DNA of 64,000 nucleotides, taken from contig CM055192.1 in assembly GCA_029224185.1 (NCBI GenBank), positions 744,001 through 808,000 on the forward strand, read 5' to 3'. Origin of the DNA: Karalla daura. Taxonomy: Eukaryota > Chordata > Actinopteri > Chaetodontiformes > Leiognathidae. The translations under genes were made by a program, and so were the position numbers. This document shows positions 22,641 to 34,574 of this stretch, piece by piece. Every line of letters begins with the position of its first letter. Positions within the stretch are counted from its first letter, which is position 1. Below the pieces are notes generated by a model. It saw only the letters and a list, made by a program, of their open reading frames with translations. It ran no database searches and was not told the origin of the DNA.

Positions 22641-24240
22641 ATGAAAAGTAGTGGATCCAACCAAAGAGGAGCTCTTTCTCCTTAATAGGAAATGATTCAG
22701 TTGGAAGCCCTCTGGCCCAAACTTGGATATTAGGATAAGACAAAACATTAAAATTATGTAAATGCTAATGCATTTATCTGGGCATAATCATGTGGATTGT
22801 GTTTTACATATGCTTTTTGTAGAAAGAGATAACCATGGTTTTAAATTGTCTTCTCTCTTTCACAAAAATACATGAGGATGGGTGACAAACTACTTTTTTT
22901 CTTTTTACAGTCCATCTGGTTGCTCTAGTTGGCAGACTTATGGATATTTAATTCTTTCAGATTTTGCTTAAGAAAGCTTAAACATCCATACTGCTTTTAA
23001 ATTATTGTTTTGTTAAAAAGTAGCATATATCACTAGAGCTGGACTAAAGTGATTGCAAAGCTTCTGTTTATCAACTGAACTGTTTTCCAGAAAAAAATAA
23101 TCAATGTTTCTCTATTGTCTTGACAAATGTACGATATACAAGATTGCTGCTCTCTGTCTTAGGAATACATTTATTACTTTAGGAATGACTTTTAAGGGAT
23201 ACTTTCATTTTCACCTTACTCCCAGTGCCTTTCACTTTGCCATTTTTTAACCAAATGCACCAGTTTGAGGAATGTAACTATTCCTCTAGAACATATACTT
23301 CACATTTCTTGTCACATGAACTACTGCAGGAAATTCCATTCCTCCCAACTCCCACCCTATTAGACTGCCGGGGGTTGTTTATTAACACCCAGTCACTATT
23401 TGAACTCCAGCTCAGTGTATAAAAAAAGATTGATGTTTTATATTAATTCAATACAATGTCACATGGCCAGTAGCTGCTGCTGTTTTTGATAATCTTGCTG
23501 TGATAGAACCTTAAGGTCCTTTTTTTACCTTTGCCTGTTCTGTCCATTACTCTTGCCATCATTGTATCCTTCCTAAGACTTTAGCTGTGTTGTGCACTCA
23601 ATGACCTCTCTTCTTAAAGGTTGAATCAAACCTAATCCTTTGTAATTGTAATTTTACATGAAAAACATCAACAACCTCCTGACCATTTTTCCTATAGCAA
23701 TTTATTCTGTATGAGGATTTGTATGACTGTACCACCACCACCATGAGGAAGGTATTCTTTTTTGTCCGCACCATCTCTGTGGGGGTATTTTTGGCATCTC
23801 TTCTCAACACTATTGATTTATATTGATTGCTGTGAAAGACAAACTCACTTCTAATTTGTGGGACCTAGTGCTGCTGTGCTTTCTTTTCTTTAGCACAATG
23901 CTTTCTTTTTTCTTCACTTTGAGGTCAACTGAAGACCTTACCCCAAAATCCAATTATATGTTTTCTTAGTGGTCAGACATTACTTGTAAGTTTAGTGCTG
24001 TGTTGGGTTTAAAAATATTGCAAATATTGTTACACTTTAAAGAGCAATGATAATTTATGTCTCACAGACAATTTATTTTCAGTGCCTGTGATGGGTTCCA
24101 TCACATTTTCATGAGGCTGTGATTAGTAAAATCATCTTGTTGAAACATAAAGGCAACTGCAATGTGGTTATCAAGCTGAGTAAAAAGTTTGGCAATAAGA
24201 GGCCATCTTAAGGCTTTTTTTTGTGTAACATCATGTTATG
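22640..24240. other. Intergenic or long 3' UTR sequence
   Basis: AT-rich and without recognisable repeats. It may belong to a longer transcript of gene A. Confidence 0.4.
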
Positions 24241-24245
24241 TATAA

Positions 24246-24935
24246 AGGTGCTTCCACATAGACTGCAGCAAGCGCAGGCGGCGGGTGGCAAACCCATTCA
24301 TTGTGTATGTGGTTGTGCGGTGCAAGAGTGCAGCGGCGCGCAAGAGTTGAGAAACGTTCAACTCGGGCGCGACACGTCCAATAGGAAAGAGGTTCTTCGG
24401 TCACGAGTTCCAGAGGACTCCAGAACTATGGAGGGGCAGCTAATCAAGTTTCCCGATCTCTGGGACACAAGGTTTACCGGGCAGGCGGTTAAACTCCTCC
24501 CTGCTTCGCCTAAGTAGACCTTAAAACGGGCATGATGGAGCTGTAGCTCCCGGACCAGCCTGAAATAGGCCTCAAAACGGGCGTTATGGAGCTGTAGCTC
24601 CCGGACCAGCCTGAGGTAGCTCTCAAAGCGGTCGTTACGAAGCTGTAGCTCCCGGACCCAGTCTATATTCCCCCGGTTCCTGCCTTCCTATCAGAACTGG
24701 GTGGACCCAGATCCTCCTTTTCTGTGCTGCTCGTCTCCTCGTCTCCTTATTAGCACTATAGCCAGAACTTAATACACCTTCTCACAAGATCGCGCTCAAA
24801 CCAACTGCTAAATGTTGATACTGGTAGCTTAATAACCTTGCCGCCTTGCCTCGCGGCACAGTGGCAGCGCTGCGCCCGGCTGCGCTGTACCTGGTGCTAC
24901 GCGCCGCGCTTGTCACAGTCTATGTGGAAGCACCT
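24246..24935. mobile_element. Harbinger-like MITE with perfect 20-bp TIRs
   Basis: Both ends read AGGTGCTTCCACATAGACTG inward, without mismatch, and TAA is duplicated at 24243-24245 and 24936-24938. A 3-bp TWA target is typical of PIF/Harbinger transposons. It is CpG-rich, which suggests recent insertion, and has no ORF. An internal ~60-bp unit (GAGCTGTAGCTCCCGGACCA...) occurs three times at about 24528-24660. Confidence 0.85.
24528..24660. repeat. Internal ~60-bp tandem repeat of the MITE, 3 units
   Basis: AGCTGTAGCTCCCGGACCAGCCTGA recurs three times, alternating with CTCAAARCGGGCGTTAYGG-type spacers. The old copy near 540-590 has only one unit, so the array expanded within the family. Confidence 0.75.
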
Positions 24936-25089
24936 TAACACAAACACACATAACAGTTAACAAATAACCAGTTACATGAGTAAATAGAATAAATGGGAAT
25001 CTTACACACAGCCAATCTCTGGATCTGGAGGGAAACCAGGTAGTTGAGTGAGATGAACCAGTGAGAGAGACTGAAAATGTGCAAAAAGT

Positions 25090-27215
25090 TACTGAATGTG
25101 GCAGAAGCCCTCCCTTAAGGGATGGCTCCTGAAATCCCAAAAACCACAACAAGAAACAGAAGAAAATAACAAAAGCCGAACACTCCAAGCGCCTTCCCAG
25201 GGAGGAAGGTGGAGGGACGGTGGTGGGTTAAAATCCCAGAGAGTTGGAGACTCCCTCCACCCTGGTACCCTGGACTCCAGAGCCACCAGAAGCAGACCCA
25301 ACCCTGAACCCTCCATTCCAACCACAACCAGTAACCCCATCAGGTTGATTGGGATTTTCACGGTGGAACTGGGCTATAAGACCAGGATCGAGAATATGCT
25401 GCTTAGGCACTCAAGACCTCTCCTCTGGCCCGTATCCTTTTCGGTCAACAAGATACTGTACCCCGTGACCCCGCCAACGTGAAAGGATTAAGCATCTTAC
25501 TGTAAACGCTGGCCCATTGTCAATCAACCGCGGAGGAGGAGGCAAGGGAGATGATGGACACAAATCACTGTCACGTACTGGCTTCACCTTGCAGAAGTTC
25601 GAAGGCAGAGGAAAGATGCGGAAGGGGATAGTGTTTTTTTATAGTTAGCTCATTCAGACCCTGATAATCTGTACAGGGACGGAGACTCCCATTTTTTTCT
25701 CAACAAAAAAAACCCTACACTGGCGGGAAAAGAAGATGGATGAATAATTCCTGAAGCCAGAGATTCTTTGATGTAGGTGTCCATTGCTTTACACTCAGGT
25801 CCTGACAGAGAATAAAGTCTGCCTCTGGGAAGGCTGGAACCAGGCCTAAGCTTGATGGTGCAATTATAAGGTCTATGTGGAGGAAGAGAGGTGGCTTTAG
25901 CTTTGCTGAACACCAGAGAAAAGTCTTGGTATTCTGGGGGAACTCCTGGCACTTCCTGCCAAGGAACAGACGCTTCCCCCACGGACCCCGGCACGAGACA
26001 CCTTTGGTCACAACCAGAGCTCCACCCTAGAATAGATCCTACCCAATCTGCAGGCTGTGAAGATGGAGCCATGGATATCCCAAAATTTTAGGTAGACGAG
26101 GTGATGGCAAAAGGTGAAACTGAATAGATTCCGAATAGCAACCTGTGAAACGGAGAACTGCTGCAGAAATCTTATGCGTTACTCTGCCCAATATATGTCC
26201 TTGGCTTTTAACGGGCAGGTTGAAACAAAATGACCGGCTCCGCCTCAATACAAGCAGCGATGCCGCTGCTCCCTTTTCCCAGGAGAAAGAGAGGTTCAAC
26301 ACAACTCCATAGGCTCTTCTTCTGATGTTTCTACCCGATTTGGAACGTTAGTAGCAGCTCCCCTGGTCGAAGGAGAACTGAACCATGGCAGAAAAGAAGT
26401 CTGTCTTCCTCTTCGTTGAGACACGAGGATCGATTTGAATTGAAAATTTGATTCAAAGCTCTAAGGAAAAGGCTGAGAAGGAACGACAAGATGGAGACTG
26501 TCTGTCCCACTCAGTAGTTTCCCATAAACGAGACCTTCCTGTCAGATGACTGATGGTGTATGCAACTTTAGAGGCCTCAGTAGAAAAGGTGCGGGTCTGA
26601 AGTGAAGAGAGCAGTTGGACAAAAATGGAGCACAGGACTCCCGATCCCCACCCAAACGCTCCAGTCCACCATTTCGAGACTCAGTCTGATCCAGGAGCTG
26701 TAGTCCAACCTTTGGTGACACAGCAGAAAAAGTTGGTGCAACAGCAGCACTTGTGACTGGAGTGGGAACTGCAGCTGGCCTTCTGCTCTCCAGGGAGTGT
26801 CTATCTGTCGTCTCTGTTTTCTGCTGCTGTAGTCCGGATGAGAGCCTTGTGGCGCTCCATGGTGACCTTTAACTGATCTAAACGATCCAGAGAGGCTTCT
26901 GTGCCGCGAGTCAAGTCCTTAGCTGGCCAGCTCGTACTGACACAAGCGGAACTGGAGGACTTAAACGCACGCAACACAGGGACCAGCTCTCAAAATTAAC
27001 TTTATTGTGTAGTATAGTCCAACTGCTGTTAAACAACAGTTCAGTTGTCTCACACGCTGTGACGCCGGATCAGACTCCCGACTGTGCAACTCACTGGAAG
27101 GAAGCGGGGAATGATCGGCGCACTGGAGTGGATAAAGTGGACTGCTCCGAAGACGGCGCGGAAGAAAGATAACTGGGAGGCTGGAGTGTGGGACTGAGGC
27201 GAGAAGGTGGCCTTA
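25090..27215 (-). mobile_element. Ty3/Gypsy retrotransposon, internally deleted
   Basis: In reverse order of coordinates: an LTR-like leader with AATAAA (about 27215-26940); a gag-like segment (TFSTEASKVAYTISHLTGRS; about 26600-26450); a protease-end segment (FHLLPSPRLPKILGYPWLH; about 26140-26050); the start of the reverse transcriptase (LPPHRPYNCTIKLRPGSSLP, LASGIIHPSSFPASVGFFLL; about 25890-25690); then directly a chromodomain-like end (RKGYGPEERSWVPKQHILDP; about 25480-25380). Most of the RT, RNase H and integrase is missing. Several frames are broken, so it is non-autonomous. Confidence 0.85.
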
Positions 27216-27310
27216 AATCTCTTGGCTTTAAATCATGAAGAGACAGCCCAGTTTCACATACTGCCTTCGTCTTGCCTCCCACTCATCCTTGGTTATCTCT
27301 ATCTCCACAT
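27215..27310 (+). mobile_element. Gypsy protease fragment in opposite orientation
   Basis: The forward frame NHEETAQFHILPSSCLPLIL resembles the same protease-end block that the neighbouring minus-strand Gypsy carries, but on the + strand. It probably belongs to an older, separate insertion. Confidence 0.6.
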
Positions 27311-28370
27311 CTCCTCCTGTTGCCAGAGATATTTGCAGCAAAGCTCAGCCCGTTCCCACCCCATTGTTGGCAATCTGATCTCTCAGGAATGCTTGTGGAT
27401 CATAATGATTTTCACTAGATCCTTCACAAATCCAGAGCCATGTCTTTGTCTCCACATCAAACTTATGACTGTGCTATCAATCTCCACCAATGGCCCGTCC
27501 CCAGATGTCTTATTTTGCCATACTCTTGCCCTGCTTGATTCTTGATCTCTGTGCAAAACTGCTGTGTAGAACTGCCACATGGGCCGGAAATAGAAGCCTG
27601 CGGATTAGATCCCCGGGGCCCGCACGGTGCTGCAGCTGCACCACAACTGCACTGCAGTGGTGGAGGCCAAAACATCGACTCGACTGTTCTATCAGATCTG
27701 TAGGACTGCGTCATTGCAGACCCACTGCAAGTCCACAGAGTTGAAGTGCGGGGTCACTCACACCTACAGAAATCACTTGATGACAGCAACTGCTTTGTGA
27801 TTGCCTCAAAAGGTTGTGCAACAAAATAGTAAGTGAGGGGTACCATCACTTTTGTCCCAGACAGCTTTTTTCAACGACTTTGTTGAAGTACAATTGAAGC
27901 CAATGTCTGATTTTCATTGTTTAATTTTCAGTACATTTTTATTTATTATTACTTTTATCAGTTTCAAGTTGTTTCAGTGGCCATTGCTGATTTTTTTAAT
28001 TAACAATTTTTTTTCCACATGTGTAGCTTAGGAGAGATAATTTCATCTGTAGACAACTTCAGGGAGTCATACATTGACAGATTGACCAGTTTTGCTGGAA
28101 CCTGTGGGAGACAAAATCCTCAATAGCCTCAAATAATTGCCCCAAATATAAAGAGATACTTGAGGCATCAATTTCATATTCACACAGTGTCGCAATGCTA
28201 GTATTACACAGTTTGAGCAGGTTCTAGTATCCACTTCCATTCCCAGAGGACATGCACAAAAGTCTTCCCAATTTTTCCCTCCAGTGAAAATTATTAGGCA
28301 TTGTTGTGTCCTTCCTCATTGGCTGGTTTCTGTAATGGGTGCCAAAGCCCAGTTGTGAGCATGATTGAAT
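27310..28370. other. Intergenic, no clear feature
   Basis: Short open frames only; no family signature was recognised. Confidence 0.4.
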
Positions 28371-28372
28371 TT

Positions 28373-28432
28373 GATGATGATGTTGATGATGATGTTGATG
28401 ATGATTATGATGATGATGATGATGATCATGAT
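28373..28432. repeat. (GAT)n microsatellite
   Basis: Imperfect GAT triplets over about 60 bases. Confidence 0.9.
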
Positions 28433-29299
28433 AATAGACTGATGCTGCTTTGATTACTCTGACACCTCACTCTGAGCTAAATATATTTCTGGAAGACAGA
28501 GAAAACATTGCGTTTTTGTAATGTCTGTTCTACTTTGTATCAGCCTCTAGGTCATCTATGATCATGGTCATCTATAGGTCATGTATATACTATGGTTTTC
28601 ATTGTATGAATAGAAGATGTTAGAAGTTGGCTGAAGAAAATTATTAACCACTTGTCTTTTGTTGTTTTACTATGTTATGACTAATATGATTGCTCACAAT
28701 AGAATGAGCAATTAACATGATACAATATCTGTCAATGGTGATCTAGATAATAGTAAATGTTGAGACAATACTGTATCTGGATAGCCTTGGCTTGTGTATT
28801 TTTCTTCCAATAAAAATCACAAGTCTTACTGAAACTGAAGGTCACAGATGTCTCTGTACCACATATGAAACAAATGTTGCATTACATACAGGTGAAAATA
28901 TCCTACAACTAAACAAGTAACACCAGGATCTGGACCAAGATTCACACTGTCCAAAAATCTGATCATTCAAATCTGATTTCAAAATTTCATTTCAGATTTA
29001 ATTTCGAATCAGACTATTGAACTCGAGTCTAGACTCCCCAGCTCTGGTGTGAAAGTAGCCTTGTACTTTTGATTAAAAAACGAGACCTCAAAATGAACCA
29101 GTCCCAAACTAATCACATTTTCCCAGCCACAGTTGGCATGTTCTTGACATGTCTGCAAAAGTTTTCTCTCTGTTTCCTCCCACAGTCCAACATCGGTGGG
29201 AATGTGAGTGAATTCTGTGGGTGCCTTCTAATGGACTGGCCACCTGTCCAGGTGAGCTGGAGAAAATCACCAAAAGTACTCACTTTCAGTGCGATGATT

Positions 29300-29425
29300 T
29301 GTCATGCCCCTAGATGTCTCATACTGATGCACGAGGTGCCCCTCCACATCTGTATGAAATGATCTGGGTTCTGAATTGATGACTATGTAAAGCCACTCAC
29401 GATGGTAAGAGACACTCTTACCAGA
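29300..29425. repeat. 125-bp repeat monomer 'TCTCATACTGATGCACGAGGT'
   Basis: It matches the tandem pair at 50093-50340 (TCTCATACTGAYGCAYAAGGTACCC...CTATGTAAA...GGCAAGAGA). Confidence 0.65.
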
Positions 29426-29446
29426 AGAGCTCCTCCCTGTCCAGTA

Positions 29447-29560
29447 ACCCCGATATTCTACTGGATACCTTACAGCTGCTTTTTGGGAGTATGAGAGTGT
29501 ATGAGTATGAGAGGCCGCAAGATGCCATCATAAACACACTGTATAAAGGAAACAACAGCA
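29447..29560. mobile_element. 'GATATTCCACTGGATAC' family, fragment 3
   Basis: The terminus ACCCCGATATTCTACTGGATACCTTACAGCTG matches copies 1 and 2. The other end is missing or too diverged. Confidence 0.5.
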
Positions 29561-30539
29561 AACAGTAGTTTACTTTGCCTGTTCAACAGTGCTTTATCCT
29601 GTAGTGGATACTGCTCCAGATCCGATCTCTGCCAGGGATGTAATGCATCTCTCCCTCTTCTCGCTCTTTCTCTCTGCGTTCTGCAAAAGTTTTTTTCTTT
29701 GCCATTAAAATCAGGGACATTTTCAGGGAGAGTTTTAAAGACAGAGGAGAACTTGGAATTTCCTCCTTGTTTTTGACTATAGTGCTTGTCAGAAGTTCTT
29801 GTATTAGGATCTGCTGCCTCCATGTTGATAGCACCTTCCTAGAGCAACTTTGCTTCCCCAAAGGCCCCCAAGGGTCTATGGAGGCGGGGCTTAGAGGGTC
29901 TGTAACAGGTCTCCCATGGGGTCTGCAGACTGAGTTTCAGGCCATTTGACGTGACCATGACTCTATTACATAACATTTTGTGGGAAAAACTACAAAATTA
30001 TGGCGCACTAGTCTTCATATTTTTTTGTACAAAAGCTGAGTGAGAACAAATTTTTGGAGCACATAACAATTCACAGTGAGAAGCGGAGAATCATGTGAAT
30101 CTTCTCTATCATGTTATAACATGAAAGCATCTTATCACATCATTACATGATAATTTCACGTTATTCCATGATACACTTGCATAGTTCCATCAACCAGAGC
30201 TTTAGGTAAACATTGCATATACTATCCCCTGTATGTGGGCGCAGAGCAAAATAATTGTCCTTAGTTGAATTCAGAGATCATTTTGGCTCAAATTTTAAAT
30301 GTTACAAATAAAACAAACCTTGAAACTATTAATAAGTGTTTCACGTGACGCACTTTGAATGTAAAATAGTGTTTCATTACACTTTTATTCATGAGATCTT
30401 GATATATTTGTTTACCAAAGGAGTATGGAGGTGTTGAATTTTTTCTGAAAGGAGCATTTGATTTTCCTTTAGAGTTCCTGAGATGCTTGGTTCACTTTAG
30501 AACAGAAATACATTTTTCCTTTTTTCATGTGGTTCTTTG

Positions 30540-30978
30540 TGTTTATATTTAAAAAGGGTGGTGGTGTCAGGTGACCACCGCCTCCTCATAGCAGCGGAAG
30601 GTCCTCACGAATCGTTCATCCTCCTTGCCCACCAGCGATACTTTTTCGGTCCTGCTGCGAGTTATGTTGCTCAAGCCTCACCAATCCATTTCTGTCTCTG
30701 TGCTGGTGGACAGCAAGGCCGTTGACAGGTTCACTGACACTTTACCTGTATAAGAGCATAGCCTGCCCCTGAGATAACAGAAGAGATGCTGGCCATAGAC
30801 GGCCGTTATATCGATTGGATAATCCACAAGTCTAGGTCCCTCAAGTTTCTCCTCTCAGGGAACACTTACAACTTATTGTAGGAAGAGAAGTCTAGGAATG
30901 AGGTAAGCCAGGACAAAGATCTCAGCAGCCATGGGGAATTTATTAATCAAAAATGTCACAAATGCTCCAACTTCACAC

Positions 30979-31024
<46 letters not shown>

Positions 31025-31560
31025 CAAATTTCTAATTCAATTAGGAAATTGTGTTTTTGCCCTAGCTTGAAACATTGGGCAATGTGTGTTTGCATTAGTT
31101 GAAAGCACCTATCCGATTTTTCTCCTATTACCATCCTATTACCATTTACCATGATTTTTTTTAACATTTACCACCACAAACTTTCTGCTGGGACTGCCCC
31201 GGCCGAGGACACAGCTGGCGTGGACGGTGTGGGAATGGAGCCATCACTGCCACGTCCACTGCCTCTGATGGGCTGTTCCAGCTCCTGACGCTTAGGTCCC
31301 CTCCACACCAGAAAAGGTGAAGCAAGATCCCCCAAGGATACATGACCTCCTGGGTGGGTCCAGCAAGTACCAGACTCTTCCTCCATACTGCCTATACAAT
31401 TGCACTATAGACCTCCTCCCAAATTCCCCCCTTCAATTGGGACAACTGCATGTTAACTTCAACTTTATTTACTGCTTGGATCTCTGGATCATCCTCTGGA
31501 TGATTGAATCTGAATCTGCTGTCACCTCTTGACATCATATAAGACATAATAATCACTCTC
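30540..31560 (+). mobile_element. Second Ty3/Gypsy fragment
   Basis: Forward frames show a protease-like trace near 30690-30860 (VSVLVDSKAVDRFTDT, then KSRSLKFLLSGNT) and, after a CA microsatellite, an RT-start trace LPPYCLYNCTIDLLPNSPLQ at 31380-31440. Many frameshifts. It lies opposite to the element at 25-27 kb. Confidence 0.7.
30980..31021. repeat. (CA)n microsatellite
   Basis: A pure CA run of about 41 bases inside the Gypsy fragment. Confidence 0.95.
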
Positions 31561-34440
31561 CAACCTAGGCAGTGGTAAAAGTGATAGACTGACATTTTGA
31601 CTCATCTTAATACATCCTTCTTTAACAAGTATGGAATGGACAAATTTATTCTTTTCCTTATTCTATTGCTCTTTGTGAACTCTTCTGTTGTGTTATCTCA
31701 GCTGAAATATAAATAGATATTGAATTAAGGGTTTTTATGTGTTGAAGTTTATTATTATGTTATATTATCATTTTGTATTTCAGTCATCTCGATTGCATTG
31801 ATTACATTTGCTTGATGTGTAGAGGTAATAAATATTAACTAAACCAGACTAGAATTTGTCTTGTATTCGTGGTGACTAACGTTTGCATAAGCATAGTCAG
31901 AAGTCACCGAGTCATCTCTATTACTCTACAGTGGACACTTGCGGTCTTACAAGAGGAACCTACCAAAAGCCTTTTCACAGATCCAGGGTGGTAATAAAGC
32001 TGCATTGTCTGGTAGTGTGACAAGTTCATTAGTGTAAATCCTTACATAGTTCCATGTCTTGTTTAAAGCTCCTAAAATAGCTCTGTGAAATCTATACTGA
32101 CTATGTGGGAGTCATTCTTCTTTGGCTGCAGAATGATGTTTGTTTAGCCTTTTGCGTCCGTAAGACATTTGTAGTAACTTTCCTTCTTGTCTGACATTAC
32201 AAGTTCATATAGCTTACCATCATCCAAGGAATTTGGTAATTGTTTCAGAAAACACGCTGGAGGATGACGCAAGTTATCATCTTCCATCAGGAAAACAGAC
32301 AATTATTATTTATTTATATTATTTATTTAGCTTCATTAAGCTTATTATTTATATTCTGATGATGGGGAAGTCGTGCAAAGCAGAGGGGCCGTGCAGTGAA
32401 AAACTGAAAGAGGCTGCTGAATATTTCATGATCTTTTGTCGTGTATGAATGAGTGGTGCTTTTATGCCAGGTAGCCACTCAAAACAAGCACACTGGCTGG
32501 TGAATGGCAGTGAGCGCTGGGGGCAGGGGTACGATAAACAGTCTTGAAAAGCAGCAGAAAATTGAAACAGCTATGTGTTACAAAACAAGCTCAAAGGGAC
32601 ACCTGGACTGTAGCCCATTAATTTGAAATATTTTATGAGGCTCTCTTCCATTGAGGACATTAAGAGGAATTGATATCTGAGGGGGGTTATCAACATTAGG
32701 AGAGACTCCCATCACCCAGCACACTGACTGTTGCCCTCTTTCCCTTTCAGGGGTGCTACAGGAGCCTACAGACTAAAACTGCATTTTGTTGTTTTGTATC
32801 TGTGACATGTCCAAGGAAAATACAGTTGAATGCAAATAATGTAATGTAATCTAAAATGTATTAAGTAATGAATTACTTATTTACGTTAAAGGATAAAATG
32901 CGGTAGTTTGTATGGTAAACACTGGATTCATTGTTTTAATAGAATGCCTGATGTTACTTTGTTGTGTTGACTCTCAAGTACTGAACAGATACTGACACAG
33001 ACAGATGGAGGACAGTATGTCTGCCAATGTGTTAGCACAGTGTTAACACACTGTATATTACCCTCATAAAGGTACGAATTATAGCAGGACTTTCACATGA
33101 GACTAATTTAGCTTTATCTTGATAGATTTAACAAATGCTGTTATCCCATAACTTTACATAACTCCAACCGAGCATTAACATATGGCCACTTCCATGGCTG
33201 GTGCAGTCCCCTCACCACACCCCACTATTTGAGAATTACCAAGTTGATATAATACGTAATGGTTACAAACTCTCCTGAGTGCACTAGCTGCAAGTCTTTG
33301 GTAAGAAGACATCATGTCATATGACATTTAAATGTTGAACTAAATGTAAATGTAAATGTTGAAGGTTTGATGACTACATTACCTGAAATATTTCTACAAT
33401 CATATCTTCCACCCTCCACCTTCATCACTCTCCTGATGGCCTTGATGAAGAAAAAGTTGGTGTCAATCTCCATCACGGCGAGCACTGTTTAGCCAGGCGG
33501 CACAAACAAGAAGTCAGTCCATATTATTTGCTGCTTTATTGTGCATGTAGGAAAGGCACCACAGAAAATGGAGGAACAGGATATTTAACATATGTTTGTT
33601 TTTTAATTTTGGTATCCCTGGTTATTATTTATTCTGTTTTGAGTTGAAAATTGGGAAAACAAACACCAATCTTTACATTTTTGGGTTATACAGAAAAAAA
33701 ACCCAGATCGACCTGTTTTTTGTTTTTCATCTCTCAGGTTGAATGGAATGGTTGAATGGATGACTGACCACTGTTCAGTTTTTATATATTTCGCAGAAGC
33801 TCAGTTGTTAAGTCTTGATGTTGTCATAGACACAATGTTCCACAAAATTTTTTCACTGCATTTAACCCAAGGGTGGGGATATATGATGGATGAGGGTGCC
33901 GTTGTATGCGGACCAACAAGCCTTTTCTATTCTTTTCTAAAATTATATTTCTAAACTGAATAATGCTTCACAATTAATTTCAGGCATTGGTACTCAGGAT
34001 GTGACAAAAATGTAAGGTTTAGTGAAGTTTAAGGAAGTTTCCCATGTTAGAATGTGACAACCGTTACAGTGTCTTTTAAAATAACCCTGATCAAAAATAA
34101 TAAGAGATGAGCAACCTCCACTGCCCTAATGATATAATCTCACATTGCTTACAAAACATTTACAGGGTGATAGGGGCTAGAGCAATCCCAGCTGACAATG
34201 AAATTCAAATATAAAAAGATAAACTCAATGTCGCTCATTTTTTCAAGAGCTCATTTTGAATTGTAGCTGCCTAAAAAACACTGCATGAAATGAGAAAAAA
34301 GTTTAGACACTGGTTGGCATAAAATAATTCTGGACCCCTTGGAACCATATAGATGCAGTATTTAGGGGAAAACAGAAGACCTACAAACAGACAAAGTGCA
34401 AGGTTGCAGGAAAAAATGAAAAATCTATATGAGTTATCAG
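31560..34440. other. Intergenic, no clear feature
   Basis: AT-rich, low-complexity patches, and no coding block with a family signature on either strand. Confidence 0.45.
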
Positions 34441-34444
34441 TATT

Positions 34445-34560
34445 TGCACACACCATCCATCCATTTTCTTCTGCTTCATCCGGGGCCATGTCACGGAGGC
34501 AGCAGTCTGAGCAGGGATGCCTTAAACCTAAGGCAGGAACGCTCCACCTACCCGGAGGGG
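34445..34560. mobile_element. Rex3/RTE-type 3' tail
   Basis: CCATCCATCCATTTTCTTCTGCTTCATCCGGGGCCATGTCACGGAGGCAGCAGTCTGAGCAGGGA is the common 3' tail of RTE/Rex3-type LINEs in fish. Only the tail is present. Confidence 0.65.
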
Positions 34561-34574
34561 GCAAGCCACCTTTT

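Noticed and set aside
29069..29362. Forward 97-codon frame
   Set aside because: Falls on repeat sequence (125-bp unit and a common fish repeat); composition not gene-like.
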